NCBI RefSeq assembly: GCF_000764305.2
Contig: NW_025935231.1
Location: 372,001 to 436,000, forward strand
Source: Hyalella azteca
Lineage: Eukaryota > Arthropoda > Malacostraca > Amphipoda > Hyalellidae
Direction: 5' to 3'
Length of the DNA stretch: 64,000 bases
Shown: piece by piece, positions 21,627-34,031 of the stretch
Position numbering within the stretch: the stretch's first letter is position 1
Layout: the number at the start of each line of letters is the position of its first letter
Position numbers and translations under genes: made by a program
Notes under the pieces: model-generated
Databases searched by the model: none
Told to the model about the DNA's origin: nothing
Seen by the model: the letters and a program-made list of their open reading frames with translations, nothing else

Positions 21627-21737
21627 ACGCAGCTGCATCACCACCACGCAGCTGCATCACCAACACGCAGCTGCATCACCACCACGCAGCTGCATCACCA
21701 CCACGCAGCTGCATCACCACCACGCAGCTGTATCACA
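21627..21737. repeat. 19-bp minisatellite, about six copies
   Basis: The unit is ACGCAGCTGCATCACCACC. It starts at the adapter edge, so its left border is an artefact and copy number is not reliable. Confidence 0.9.
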
Positions 21738-21967
21738 TAGATAATTTTTACACAACTTTTCACGCTAAAGCTACAATTTGCAAATCTGTAATTGATCAAA
21801 GTTTGCCAATTTAAAGTGCAGAAATTGTTTGTTAAGCTGCATCGAAATGTATAATGTAAAATATGTCTGATGACAATGGATTTTGTCTCTAGTTGATAGA
21901 ATGAGAATCAATCTTTTATATCAAATCGTCCGTCGGTGTATTCGTGTCAAGTGTTCTGAGTTTTGCC
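21738..21967. other. Spacer
   Basis: AT-rich unique sequence. No gene is seen. Confidence 0.3.
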
Positions 21968-22168
21968 TAACACATACCTAACACATACCTAACACATACC
22001 TAACACATACCTAACACATACCTAACACATACCTAACACCTGTCTCTTATACNACATACCTAACACATACCTAACGCATACCTAACACACACCTAACACA
22101 TACCTAACATATACCTAACACATACCTAACACATACCTAACACATACCTAACACATACCTAACACATT
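21968..22168. repeat. 11-bp CCTAACACATA minisatellite
   Basis: About 17 copies with rare changes (ACGCATA, CACACA, CATATA). It is interrupted at 22040-22053 by adapter remnant and an N, so its length is uncertain. Each unit contains CCTAA, the complement of the arthropod telomere pentamer, but the regular 11-bp period is not telomeric. Confidence 0.93.
22040..22053. other. Partial Tn5 mosaic end plus N (artefact)
   Basis: CTGTCTCTTATAC followed by N interrupts the CCTAACACATA array. It is the first 13 bases of the adapter found complete at 21589. Confidence 0.93.
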
Positions 22169-23183
22169 CTCATTGTGGACGATACATGAAAAGCGAATTT
22201 TCATCAGCATGGCCGTTGGCATTCTTAACCGAATCCTGGACGCGTGTTAAATACCTGCAGGGATCCCGGTGATTTTAGGTGTTCATTTAACTGCTTAAGA
22301 TATTTATTCTACATAAACACTTATGGATACATCACTCACGTTTAGCTGAACGCTTGATAATAACGTCAAAGAATACTCACAAAATATGAAAACACGAACG
22401 ATAGATAATTTATTCTTCCGGAACGAGCTACAATGGGTTCGAATTACCATCGGAATGTGAACTAAAATTCTGAATCAAATTCACATTACAAAACGTTGCT
22501 AGACAAGATAGTTCGTTGCTTTTGAGGGTTGTGTTGGGCATTGCTTAGCAAGATGCTAATTGAAATTACATGGCTCTGCTAATTGAAATTACATGGCTTG
22601 AGATTTGTACAAATTTTTAACAGATCTTTTATCATGTCGAACTGGAGCGAACAAATTACGTATTTTACTGCAAAAACTGATTACCTGACGACGCTGAATG
22701 CTTGAACATTTGAGATATCTCTCAACTTGATTACTTCGCTGCACTCAAGTCAGTCTTATAAACTAGTGAACTTGATGGGTTAGTTAAATAAGACTGGCAA
22801 GATTTAGCCGCAGTATACAAGACAAAACTTCCGGCTTGGCTGGAATGGCCACTCGTCTCGACAGCGTCAAGCGGAGATGCCACTTCTTGCCGTTATTCAA
22901 TTATGACATTCTTTCTGGAGTAGAGCAGAAATATTTCTTGGTTAAAATAAATTAGGTTTTTGTCGTGGTAAAAACTTTGGATGGTGTAAATGCGGCAGGT
23001 CGAGAACAGGAGTGGCCGACCATTGGATGGCTGTGGTTGGCAATAAGAATGTGTTTCTGGCAAGCGCTACCTGGAACACAAAAGTGCTTAATAATATGTT
23101 CATTTTACAATTTATTTCTTGAAAAAGTGTTATAGTCTCGACTGATTCGTGGAGTTCAAAATACAAATTTAATTAAGTTACAC
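22169..23183. other. Spacer with a 23-bp direct duplication
   Basis: GCTAATTGAAATTACATGGC occurs twice in tandem at about 22555-22600. No gene is recognised otherwise. Confidence 0.35.
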
Positions 23184-23283
23184 TTGTCTCTTTGTCTTAT
23201 TGACAAAGTCTTTGTCAAAATTTGACTCTTTGTCTTATTACACTCGTCTCTTTGTCTTATATATTACAATGTCTCTTTGTCTG
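23184..23283. repeat. Short degenerate GTCTCTTTGTCTTAT repeat
   Basis: GTCTCTTTGTCTTAT recurs at about 23187, 23247 and, altered, 23270, with TGACAAAGTCTTTGTCAAAA between. The latter is itself a small inverted repeat. Confidence 0.7.
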
Positions 23284-25055
23284 AATTATTTCTCCGTCGA
23301 TGAAACCGTTGCCCAGTAGCTCTAAATTTTGACAGGAAATTTATACCTGTAATGATGGGACTGACTTCATTTTCTGCCATGATATTCACTCAGAAAATGA
23401 ATGGGCCATATGGCCAAGGTATTGGCACAATCTTTCACCCACAGCACTAGCAGGAGGTGCTGAAAGAAACGCCGATACGCCCTTTTGCCGGGCCAATTTT
23501 GGCAAACCCACTCAAGGGCTAGAAGTACATCGCTTTTTGGACAAAGACCCTCCAGTTTCTTTGAGTATTGGGACACAATTTGTTGTAAAAATTAAAAAAA
23601 TCATAATTCATAAAATTTGTTGCACGTGGAAGGGATAATTCCCTTTGGTTCAGGCTAAAAAAGTTAAATCTTAGAGCGCGTATGAAGTTAAAAACAATAG
23701 TTAGTTAACTTGTATTTTGTTGCCCACACATGATACATGAGGGTGTATTTCTGCTGAATAGATAATAAACAAGATATTGAGGGATGATTAAATAAAAATT
23801 TTCACTCCTAATTGAGTGCTAAATAAATAATTATTACCATGAAAAGGTTATGCATTATCTTGAACGATGACGTTCATTTCCTGCTCCCACGATATCATGG
23901 AATGTGAAAAAGCTATTAGGACATGTCGTCATTCTACCACTATCTAACCTCAAGTTCATGCGACCTTATTCACAAACCATTGAACCTATTTTGAGAATTA
24001 TTAATGCTGATCTCGAAGGCATTCCATGTAAATATCTTTGCCATGTTATTACGATGAGAAAAAGCATAGCACCTTTACAAATGAGTTTTGCAATTGGAGA
24101 ACTTTTTGAAAGTAACTGCCTAGAAGGCAATGAAAAATGATGTTTATAAACTATTTCATGTCAGTGTTATACGAGAGGAAAGCAGCAAAAAAATTCTTTT
24201 AGGTGTATTTCGATAAACAATAATAACGAAAAAAAGGAGGAGTTTGATGGACAGATAAATCTTCATCGGCGTCTAATGCGTGAGATGAAGTAGTTTATGG
24301 GGTTTATAATACAATACGTTCCAGCATTTTTAAATATTATAAGACAAACTGTACCCGTAATGGAGACAGACACAAAGACGACAAAGCAAATTATGAATAT
24401 AAATTTCTAAACGAAAGCAGAATCTTGTAAGAAACTTGATTTCAAATTCTGTTATCGTCGCAAATCCTAAGTGCTTTGTAGGTTGGGATAAATCGAGCGA
24501 CCATTTCAAGGCAGATGTGCAACGTTGCAAGCGCGCTGGTGTTTGCCAGTAAACATTGACTACAGCGGACGGCTTCTACTTGGATCGTGATAAAGCTGCA
24601 GGCGACTTCTGAGAATTGTAGACAAAATAGACAAAAATCGCAAGTTTTTCGCGTCGAAGAAAAGGGATAAATATCGTACCCTTTCGCGCCCAAGTAAAAC
24701 GAGAAGTTTTTGCATCGATGACTTAGTTAGAATTTAAAAAATTTCGCTTCGTGGACTATGAATGCAATCAAATGTTCACATCGAAGCCTAAGGATAAAAA
24801 TCCCAAGTTTTAGCGTCGGAGAAAATGAATTGAAATTACACGTGCTGGCATTGAGGAATAGCAATCAGCACGTGCGTCCTTACTCGATCAATTTCAGATT
24901 AAATGATAATTCCACCTTCAGTAGAAATATCAAATTTTCGCGTAGAGGCTCGCCGTTTTTGCCGCTGAAAACGAACGTGACCGACGCGCCGCTCTCTGCA
25001 CGCCAAGCACGCACGCCGCTCGTCCTATTCGAGCTGCTGTTGCTTGAGTGCTATT
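23284..25055. other. Spacer with unrecognised ORFs
   Basis: ORFs of 78 codons (23904-24140, plus) and 83 codons (24693-24442, minus) have no repeats and no motif I recognise. A forward frame from 24758 opens into the next array. No transposon ends are seen. Confidence 0.3.
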
Positions 25056-25166
25056 GTGATGAGGGTGGTGATGAGGGTGGTGATGAGGGTGGTGATGAGG
25101 GTGGTGATGAGGGTGGTGATGAGGGTGGTGATGAGGGTGGTGATGAGGGTGGTGATGAGGGTGGTG
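25056..25166. repeat. 12-bp GATGAGGGTGGT array, nine copies
   Basis: Essentially perfect units. Period 12 gives an in-frame DEGG repeat at the end of a 139-codon ORF (24758-25177). The upstream part of that ORF is not recognised, so I do not call it a gene. Confidence 0.95.
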
Positions 25167-26029
25167 CGTGCTGGTGATGATTAACGATGGATAATGGTGT
25201 TGGTAATGATTGGGGTGTTGGTTAGTGTGATGAGAAAGGTAACTTAGAGAGCGTTTGATGAGAGCTCGCCAAACTGAAGGTTAGAGCAATCATCAATAAC
25301 ATTAAAATGAGAAGACGCGCCTATCGCTTTGGTTGAGGTCACACTGAAGGCTGAAGACATTCATTAATTACACTAATAGGTGAAGGCTAACGTTACCTTG
25401 AAGGTAATATCGCTCATTACATTGCAGATCGCGAGGCAAGGTTTCGCTCTGTAACGGAAATCACGGCGTGCTACCCGCGTCGTTTGTTGTCATTAATGAG
25501 CGCGCGATTGCTTTTCTTTGCAGGCAAGTGCAGCGGCGCAGGAGAAATGCGAGGCTGAAAAGGCACACTTTTAATCAGATATTATCTTATAATGGAAAAA
25601 TTATGACGAGATATTACGCTACGGTTTCCAAACGACAGTTATAGTTTCGGCTGATAACGGACTCGGAGTGTGATGTGTGTGTGATGTTGCGGTACAAAAG
25701 AGACAAGAAGTGTGATGTGTTTGGATATGTATTACGTTACAATAATGAGACGCTCATTATTTTTATGTTTTTGTCGAGAGGCCGCGGCTCATGATAATAT
25801 GATCATCATTATAAATAAGGGGATGATTTCGCGACTAATTTCGAGGCCGATGATACTTTGAATTATCTGCTTTTGTCGAGGAAACTGCATTTGTGATATA
25901 AATAAAAGATTTAAGTCATCGACGCAAATCCAAAGGACGTGATGTATTTTAATTAGCTGCAAATTTTGTGACAAACAAGCAGCGATCGACTTATAAATTA
26001 CACTTAAATAGAAAGATTTTTACAAGATT
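25167..26029. other. Spacer
   Basis: GTGATGTGTGTG-type words occur near 25670-25720. No gene is seen. Confidence 0.3.
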
Positions 26030-27135
26030 AAGATTTACAGTGAAATTTATAGGTTTTTACAATGAAATCTAAAGGCTTTCATACTGAAATTTAAAGGTTT
26101 TCACACTGGAATTTATTGTTTTTTACACTGGAATTTGAAGATTTTAACACTGATATTTATATGTTTTTACACTGAAATTTAAAATTTTTACACTGAAATT
26201 TACATGTTTTTACACTGAATTTTATATTTTTTTACCCCGTAATTTATATATACTTACACTGGAATTTATAGGGTTTTACACTGAAATTTAGAGGTTTCTA
26301 CACTGAAATTGAAAGGTTTTTACAGTGAAATTTTTGGGTTTTTACACTGAAATTTGAAAGTTTTTATACTCAAATTTAAAGGTTTTTACACTGATATTTA
26401 TATGTTTTTGCACTGAAATTTGAAGTATTTTACACTGAAATTTACATGTTTTTACACTGAATTTTATATGTTTTTACCTCGAAATTTTTAGGTTTTTACA
26501 CTGAAATTTAAAACTTCTTGCACTGAAATTTACATGTTCCTACACTGGAATTTATAGGGTTTTACACTGAAATTTAAAGGTTTTTACACTGAAATTGAAA
26601 GGTTTTTACACTGAAATTTAAAGGTTTTTACAGTGAAATTTTTGGGTTTTTACACTGAAATTGAAAAGTTTTTACACTCGAATTTAAAAGTTTTTTCATG
26701 AAATTTATAGGTTTTTACACAGAAATTTATAGATTTTTACACTGAAATTTATAGGTTTTTACACTGAAATTTGAAGGTTTTTACACTGATATTTATATGT
26801 TTTAAACTGAAATTTATAGGTTTTCACACTGAAATTTATAGGTTTTTACACTGAAATTTAAAGATTTTTACACTGAAATTTCTATGCTTTTACACTGAAG
26901 TATATATGTTTTTACCCCGAAATTTATAGTTTTTTACACTGAAATTTAAAGCTTTTTACACTGAAATTTATATATTCTTACACTGAAATTAATAAGGATT
27001 TACACTGAAATTTATAGGTTTTTACACTGAAATTGAAAGGTTTTTACACTTTAGATTGATGGCATTTACACTGAATTTTAAAGGTTTTTGCACTGTAATT
27101 TAAAGGTTTTTACACTGAAATTTAAAAGTTTTTTA
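26030..27135. repeat. 1.1 kb AT-rich minisatellite, about 50 copies of about 22 bp
   Basis: The core TTTTTACACTGAAATTTA is followed by a variable TAGG, AAGG, CATG or TATG tail. Units differ by single substitutions and small indels, and related variants (for example TTTACATG followed by TTTTATAT) recur in the same order at about 26195 and 26440, which suggests block duplication of several units. It is the largest array in the window. Confidence 0.95.
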
Positions 27136-27547
27136 AATACGAATATTTGTCTACATCTGTGCTTCCCGAAATTTCGGGAAGGCTTAGAGCGCATCAGAGA
27201 AACTGTTAGAACAGTATTATAATTTGGCAAGTTCGCCAAATTTACATCATCTTAATGTTTAAAGGTGAAGAAAAAGGTTTAAGATTTAAGGCTAAACCCA
27301 TCCCGCGAAAAAACCATACTAAACCCATCTAGACTTTTCAGTCGAAAAGTCTAGAAAGTTGCTATACTAATAATTATAGTTAATGACGAAAATATCAGGA
27401 TAATAATGTACATATTGAATTTTCTTATCGGCTAGTTAAATTCAATAATGGAAATAATTCATTAAATATTGGAAACCAACGAAGAAAATACTTTATTTCA
27501 ATTATTGAAAGACGTCTTTTTCCCTGTATGCTCGTCTTTCCTAACAA
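27136..27547. other. Spacer with two short palindromes
   Basis: CCCGAAATTTCGGG lies at about 27167 and a 26-base hairpin at 27329. Otherwise unique AT-rich DNA. Confidence 0.4.
27329..27354. repeat. Perfect 11-bp hairpin
   Basis: CTAGACTTTTC, AGTC, GAAAAGTCTAG. Short, perfect and isolated; function unknown. Confidence 0.85.
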
Positions 27548-27829
27548 TTGAAAAATTTTGCAGTCGGCCAAAGATTTTTTCGACTATTACCGAAAATTAA
27601 AGATAGAGACGCAGAATTTGACGTAGTTCCATGCCACGTGCGTCCGATGGAGCCTTTCAATAGACCCACAAATGTGATGCTTCTCTTTGGCGACCGTTTC
27701 CGCACTTTGGGCAATTCTCGGAACGACTTCTGCGTCCGCAACCATCAGTTCCGCCCCGTAGAGGGACTGTTTTACGGACAGTGGCGACTTCTGAATCGCT
27801 CCGGTTTTTTATACGCCGGACCCGAATAG
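27548..27829 (+). CDS. Unrecognised 93-codon ORF, possible exon
   Basis: The region is noticeably GC-richer than its AT-rich flanks and lacks repeats. The product is basic and aromatic-rich (for example RFFRLLPKIKDRDAEFDVV) and matches no family I know. TTTTGCAG near its start could be a splice acceptor, but no clear donor follows. The opposite strand is open over 66 codons too, which weakens the case. Confidence 0.15.
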   Translation: MKNFAVGQRFFRLLPKIKDRDAEFDVVPCHVRPMEPFNRPTNVMLLFGDRFRTLGNSRNDFCVRNHQFRPVEGLFYGQWRLLNRSGFLYAGPE

Positions 27830-29399
27830 CGCAGCAAATGTGCGGAAGACAATCTTCCTGCGATTTCGAGCTAAACGCCGGAAAATTGCTCAGCCTTAAT
27901 TTTTTGTTGTAATAAGAAAATAGTTACTTAAGTGAGTCGACATGGCATCCTTTGAGACTGCATCTTGGAAATTGAAGTCTTAGTTGCAAGACGAAGTTAG
28001 CAAATAGAAGAGAACAGCTAAGCGACGCAAATAATATTGCAAAATTCTACGCGCGTTAATTCCTCAAAAAATTACCAATTCAAATTTATGACTTGCCTAT
28101 TACAAGTTAAGCTTGGAATCTGCCCAAGTTATTTTTAAATTTTAATTACCAGAAGAAGATCAAGCTTAAGATTAACTGCAGGATTTGGAGGTAAAATTTG
28201 ACGGGTTTAGTTATAAATTGCACATTTAAACGTTTTCAGTTTTTTTTTACAGCTAAAGCTTATTTTTGTGGTCGCTATTTGCTGCTGGAAGTAATTAAAA
28301 ATATTGATTGAATTGCAATAGATGTCTTTCATACTCACTTGGCTTTAATATAAGGAAGCATTGATTCGCACAAGACATGATTCTTATTAAAATATATGTT
28401 GTTATGTAAGAGGTAAAAATGATTAATAATAATATATCTTTTAATGATTTTTCGAAAATAGAGAAAGATTTTTGTTAGTGTTCTTCGAAAACTCGAGATG
28501 AAACAAAAGGCACAAGCTTATCGCGTCTCGGTGTGCAAGATATCCACGGATACACATGTCTCTCCAGAGGTGAAATAGAATTCCCGGAGCAGAGGTCGAA
28601 TTTTTTTAGCCTGGAAAGAAGTTCACTGAAACTTAATTAATTCGGCGAAAACTTCTGTCCAACAAGGACATTTTTTTCCACTAATAAACGAAACTTTTCT
28701 GGTAAATTGAATTTGATGCTGAACGATGTCTGACAGCAGGCGAGAAAATTATCGAGCTTTTCTCACAGTTCTGGCCTGTTTTTGCCTCATTGTTTCTAGC
28801 GGAGCTTATTTAACCAAGACCTATTTATTTGCTCCTTCGAAATTGTTGAAAAATTTACTTGCAAGAACGTTATTAACTCGAAAACAGAGTGCCCCCTGGT
28901 GTTTTAATATGACGGTGCGGTATTGACATTTAGGGAAGAAATTTTCTTTTCATAAATACTTGGAAATATCATTTCAAATGAATCCGAAAATTTTCCTACG
29001 AAGAATTCTTTTCTACGAAGAATTTGCAATATTTCACATTATTTTGTGACCTCCTGCGAATCGTTCAAAGTGACATTCACGTTTCGGGATTAATTTGACA
29101 GTCGGAGTAGCGACTGTCATTAATTGCGCGTAATTTTTTACTAAAGGACAGTCATGCAATCTCAGAAGGACAGCTGAGGCAGTTCGTCAGCTCACTGCAT
29201 ATCATCACAATGATACCTTTTTTATTACTTTTTTGCTCTGTATGATCAGTTAGCCGGGATATCTTCTCACGAATCAAGATTAATTTCTGCCGACAGTTAG
29301 TCATTGGAGCAATTTATTTAGAAGAGATCCTCTGATTGAACTTTCTATCATTTCTTACTAGCAGTCCATAACACCACACGGTGTGATCGAACAGTTAAC
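27830..29399. other. Spacer with one short membrane-like ORF
   Basis: An ORF at 28726-28926 (66 codons) has a hydrophobic stretch from about residue 12 to 29 (FLTVLACFCLIVSSGAYL). No family is recognised and it may be chance. No repeats are seen. Confidence 0.3.
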
Positions 29400-29995
29400 C
29401 GAGGCACGTCTCGCTAGAGAAAAGTTTTGTCTCATCCGGCAAACAGTCCAAGCAGTTAACAGAATTTAAAAAAATATGGTATCTACTAACTGACCGCCAA
29501 AGCCGTTAATCGAGATTCGAGAAATAACTGACTGGAATAGTTAAAAAATTTCGGACAGTCCAATCTGTTGACCGTGACCTGTCTTACTAGAGTCTCATTT
29601 CAACTGACGGATTGTTCGAGTAGTTTGGAGAGACACGTCTCATTGGAGTTTCATTCAAACGGACGGACACTTCGAAGAGAGTCGTATCTGTGGAGTCTCA
29701 TTTTAACTGAGAGAAAGTCCAAGCAGTTTGAAGAGACACGTCTCGCTTGAGTCTCATTTTAACCGACGGACTCTTTAAAGAGACACGTCTCTGTGGTGTC
29801 TCATTTTAACCGACGTACAGTATGAGCAGTTCAAAGTGACATAAACTATACGTCTCGTTTCAACCGAAGAAAAGTCCGATGAGTTCAAAGAGACGCGTCT
29901 TGCTGGAGTCTCATTTTAGCCGACAGTAAGTCCGAGCAGTTTAAAGTTACATGTATCACTGAAGTATCGTTTCAATCGGTAGAAAGTCCGAGGGA
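29400..29995. repeat. Degenerate array of about 60-bp units
   Basis: GAGACACGTCTC, GAGTCTCATTTTAACCGACG and GTCCGAGCAGTT recur in order at roughly 55-65 bp with many substitutions and indels. It merges into the cleaner 40-bp array on its right. Confidence 0.75.
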
Positions 29996-30000
29996 CACTA

Positions 30001-30290
30001 CTCAGTGGACGGGCAGACTGAGCAGTTCACTGGGACACATCTCAGTGGACGGACAGGCCGAGCAGTTCACATGGACACATCTCAGTTGACGGACAGGCCG
30101 AGCAGTTCACATGGACACATCTCAGTGGACTGACAGGCCGAGCAGTTCACATGGACACATCTCAGTGGACGGACAGAGCCGAGCAGTTCACAGGGACACA
30201 TCTCAGTGGACGGACAGGCCGAGCAGTTCACAGGGACACATCTCAGTGGACGGAGAGGCCGAGCAGTTCACATGGACATATCTCAGTCGT
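30001..30290. repeat. 40-bp minisatellite, seven copies
   Basis: The unit runs AGCAGTTCACATGGACACAT followed by CTCAGTGGACGGACAGGCCG. Copies start near 30021, 30061, 30101, 30141, 30182, 30222 and 30262, with one single-base insertion. ORFs of 76 and 83 codons here are repeat readings. Confidence 0.95.
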
Positions 30291-30427
30291 TGCCGGGGCC
30301 TTACGAACACAATTTGCTGTAACTGTTTACGACTGCGTTTCTCTTTTATTTCGAGACGTTAGTCGCGGTGAATTTTGTTAGAGCGCCGCTGCCCGGGGCC
30401 GTTCCTGGCCCAAAATTGCCTCTCTTA

Positions 30428-30455
30428 ATTCGTCTCTGGTGTGCCAGAGACGAAT
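30428..30455. repeat. Perfect 12-bp hairpin
   Basis: ATTCGTCTCTGG, TGTG, CCAGAGACGAAT. The stem carries the CGTCTC word seen in the adjacent degenerate array. Confidence 0.85.
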
Positions 30456-33400
30456 GCCAGGGCCTTCCACAAGCGTCGTAAGCTCAAAATATTTCTTCGG
30501 TAATGGCTTCACTCAAAAAATGTTGAGCGATGATCAAGCTGAATAATGTCTCCTCGAGGCAGATGAATGGTGAATTATTGCTAAACGTGGTGAAGTTAGA
30601 CGAGTGCGTTGGATTAGACGACATGGTTGAGGATTAGACGAGTCTTCAAACTATGCTATTTCTGGGGGAAATGTGCCATAAACTTTTTCCGGAGTTTATG
30701 GGGTGACACGTGAATAAATAGAAAATTGCCTCAAAATATTTTGTATTATTTGAAGGCGAAGATGATGGTCTTGAAATCGTGTACAAAAATACGAAGAAAA
30801 TTCATCAGAATTTTATTGATCTCCGAGTAAGCAGTATTCGGAATTTATAACATTGTCTGAAGCGTGGAGCATCTCTTCTAGAGCCCAAGGCTATTTGGAC
30901 ACACCGATTACTTCCTCCTGAAAATTTAAAAGACTGAGAATAAAAATGCTTTAAAGCAATAACATATAGGATTTACTTCCCTCATTTTAAATTACCTACA
31001 CACACAGATTCCTGTCGATACAGAAGGAGATACTTAATAGGAGATACACTAAAGTATGGTCAATAATTCCCAACAGGATTTCAATCAGATCAAGCAAGAG
31101 ATTACTTTCTCACTGAAAATTTCTGGTATTCAAACTAATTCTGCGATAAACATGCAATAATATATTAAAAATATTGAGGTAATCATTGACAAAGAATTAA
31201 ACATACATGTTCAGAAAACCTCATTGGGTTCATGAGAAATGCTGGTCGGATGTGGTTATAGTGAAATAACTCTCATACACAGTGTTTTGACGCCCAATAA
31301 TTCCAAATTCTTATAAGGTGGAAGAAATCACCGCGTGAAATGGAGCGCGATTGAGTTGGCGTGCACGCAATAGATGGATGCTTACCAAGTGCACTTTAGG
31401 GTCGAACTGTCTTGCGTAAGGTTGCTTACGATACATCGGCGACTATCTTATCGCTAAAGCTGTATTTTTCCAGAATAAATAGAGATGCAGGCTTGATACG
31501 TGAACTTTGTGCAAACCTCTGCAGTTTAGCGCAAGAATTGCCACCAAACTAGGACTTTCTCTCGATTTTTTATGAGCTGACATCGATGAATGCATTCGAA
31601 GTTTGTACATGGCATTCGAACTGGAATGAAAAGGGAATAATGGGTACGTGACTGCCTGGGGAAAATGAATGATGTGAATATAAATTACTCACAGGCTTGA
31701 GATGGCGGTCTTTTTTTGCATTTTCTTAGACAAATGCTACTAATTTATCGTCCAAATGATGCAGATAGTGGAAAATGAATCATATTAATCTTTTGCCAGT
31801 TAGAATTATAAAATTGATTATATTACATGAGATAGTTTGAAGATATATTTAACCTTCTTTAAAGAATATTAATAACGCAAACTTATTTCTGTGCGGTTCT
31901 GAGATTCGTTTTATTTTAGACCGGTTGCTTCTAAGGCCAGTACGTCTCACTGAACCAAAGCTTGTAACAAATCGAATGCTGTGGTAAGCTTTAATACCTC
32001 TGCACCCTAAATAAGAACTTAGCTAAGCTCACTCAATAAGCTGAGAAAATTGCTAAGCTTCAACTCCGGCTCTGCAAAGGTTCTCTTGCAGCCTCTCAAA
32101 TCCAAGGATTGTGGCCGCCTGCGTACCTGGCCCTAAAAGTTATAGAATTGGCAAATCCTCCTCAAATTGGCACTACCGCAGGAGGTCTACAGCTATTGGC
32201 CAGCGTGCCAATATTTGTGGAGAAAAGCCAAATCATATTAGAGACTGTCTGCCTCTGACAAACCTAATTCCATGCTCGCTCAACGTGAGAGCCGCAACTG
32301 CAGGGACCAGCAAAGTCTACGGGTGGAGTACGCCCTGTTCCCAGCCCACCCTTTGCAGACCCAAAAAAATGCATGGCGGAATTGATTGCTGAGACCGAGA
32401 TGGTGGCCTCTTATGCACGAACAATATTCCCTCTCCGTGTATGGTCTTAACAAGATACGATTTTATAAGCTACAGATTGGAGATAGAATTATCCAGGTAA
32501 ATTCAATAGCAACATGAATATAGTGAAAGAGAAATGCATTTTTAGTTTAAAATCTAAACATTGAAATATTAAGTATCATGAGACATGCAAAACTTATTTC
32601 AATATTGCGTAGCATTCTTTGGCTGGCCGCAGCGTTGGAACGAAAGATTTTCGAAAGATTTTTTTTCGGAAATGCTACATAGAATATGTTTTGAGAATCG
32701 CATAATTTCATTTGGTTGGTAAGATTATACGAAAATATTTAGTTAAAGCAGCTCTAATTTTTGAGACCACAATATGTGTATCAGATATAAGTTCGAGAAA
32801 CCCTTTTCTTGCAGCCATCATAAAAATATTATAGCGACTCAAAACTTGCTTCAAGTAATGATAGGCAAACTCGAGACTGCTACAAAAACACAATGATGGC
32901 TCGTTTCACTATCTCCCACTAACTCTCGATACTCGAACGGCCAGATACAATATTAATAAATATATCATATAAATATAGAGATACAATATAGAAGCCCACA
33001 CAACTGAGTGAGCTCTCTCCGTCTTCGACACTCAGGCTCCGCGTAGCCATGCTCAGCTTCTTTTCCCCAAAAACGAGAAACTCGAAACTCGTAAGGAATA
33101 AAGAATGTTCGACCTCTTGTCACTTGTTAAACGCTACGACATGAGAAAATTTTCATGCCTAATTCCCTGGATTTGTTAGTATTTTTTACGAAGTGGCTGT
33201 GGTGCGCTCACGAGAAACTGACTTGGAAAAGAGTGCTTGCTTGAGACCGCCGATCTCCAGGCTCCTGATAACATTTTCACGAGAGGAAATTTATGTCGCA
33301 AGTCTCCGGTGATTTGCATAAGCTTTCCAGCTAAATTGGGCGCCATCTTGGTTCTTGAAGGAAACGCTTTCATATTCTGTGCACGTCGAACATCTGCAGG

Positions 33401-34031
33401 CCTGGAAGTGCGAACCATCTGGGCTGGAAACATGGAAGTGATAAAAGCAACGACCCGAAAGAAATGGTTTCAAGGCGCATATGATTCGCACGTATAGCAA
33501 TATAGTTAACTTTAAAAGTAGCTCAAACAAAATAACACAAATAAAGATAATAAATAATAGCTTATAATCAAAATAACGTGGCATGAGTTTCTTCGAATTC
33601 AAGGAGGATAAGATTATTTAGAAACTTGACTGGCATTTTGCATCTCAGTGTTCTTCACATGGATGATTATTTTAAATAGATAAATGAGAAGAAAAAAAAA
33701 ATGTATAAATTTCAGAACCATAAAAGATATTTAGAGGTTATCATCTATTCATCTTCTAGAGAAATATAGTACATACTTATAAAAATTGTAATATGCAGAT
33801 TTATTCAGGACATCTATCAATAAGAAATCATAAGCCTCTATAACTGATGATCTAGGCAGATAAAATACGGTGACAAAACGAATAATTTATTTCATTAAAT
33901 TGCTCTCATTTTTTTAATATTCTTGAATACGTTGTTCCACAGTTTTTATCTTCAATTGCACGTAGTAATTTAATGTTTTTAAATCATCAGCGAGTTATAC
34001 CAGTCTCTATCAACTGGTATATGACGGCTTT
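30456..34031. other. 3.6 kb mostly unique AT-rich DNA
   Basis: No gene is identified. 32111-32392 is GC-richer and contains CGEKPNHIRDC, faintly like a retroelement zinc knuckle but missing the first cysteine pair. 33190-33490 is open on both strands for about 85 codons, unrecognised. No arrays are seen. Confidence 0.35.

Noticed and set aside
21968..22168. Internal telomere-like array (CCTAA in each unit)
   Set aside because: The period is a strict 11 bp (CCTAACACATA). True arthropod telomere arrays are uninterrupted CCTAA pentamers.
19610..22168. CRISPR array
   Set aside because: Repeats are contiguous without unique spacers, and no cas-like gene is present; the setting is eukaryotic.
24758..25177. 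139-codon acidic repeat protein (DEGG repeats)
   Set aside because: The repeat part is a perfect 12-bp microarray, and the preceding 100 codons show no recognisable domain.
32111..32392. Retroelement gag zinc knuckle (CGEKPNHIRDC)
   Set aside because: The first CxxC pair is missing and no second knuckle or other gag or polymerase sequence follows. Too weak to call.
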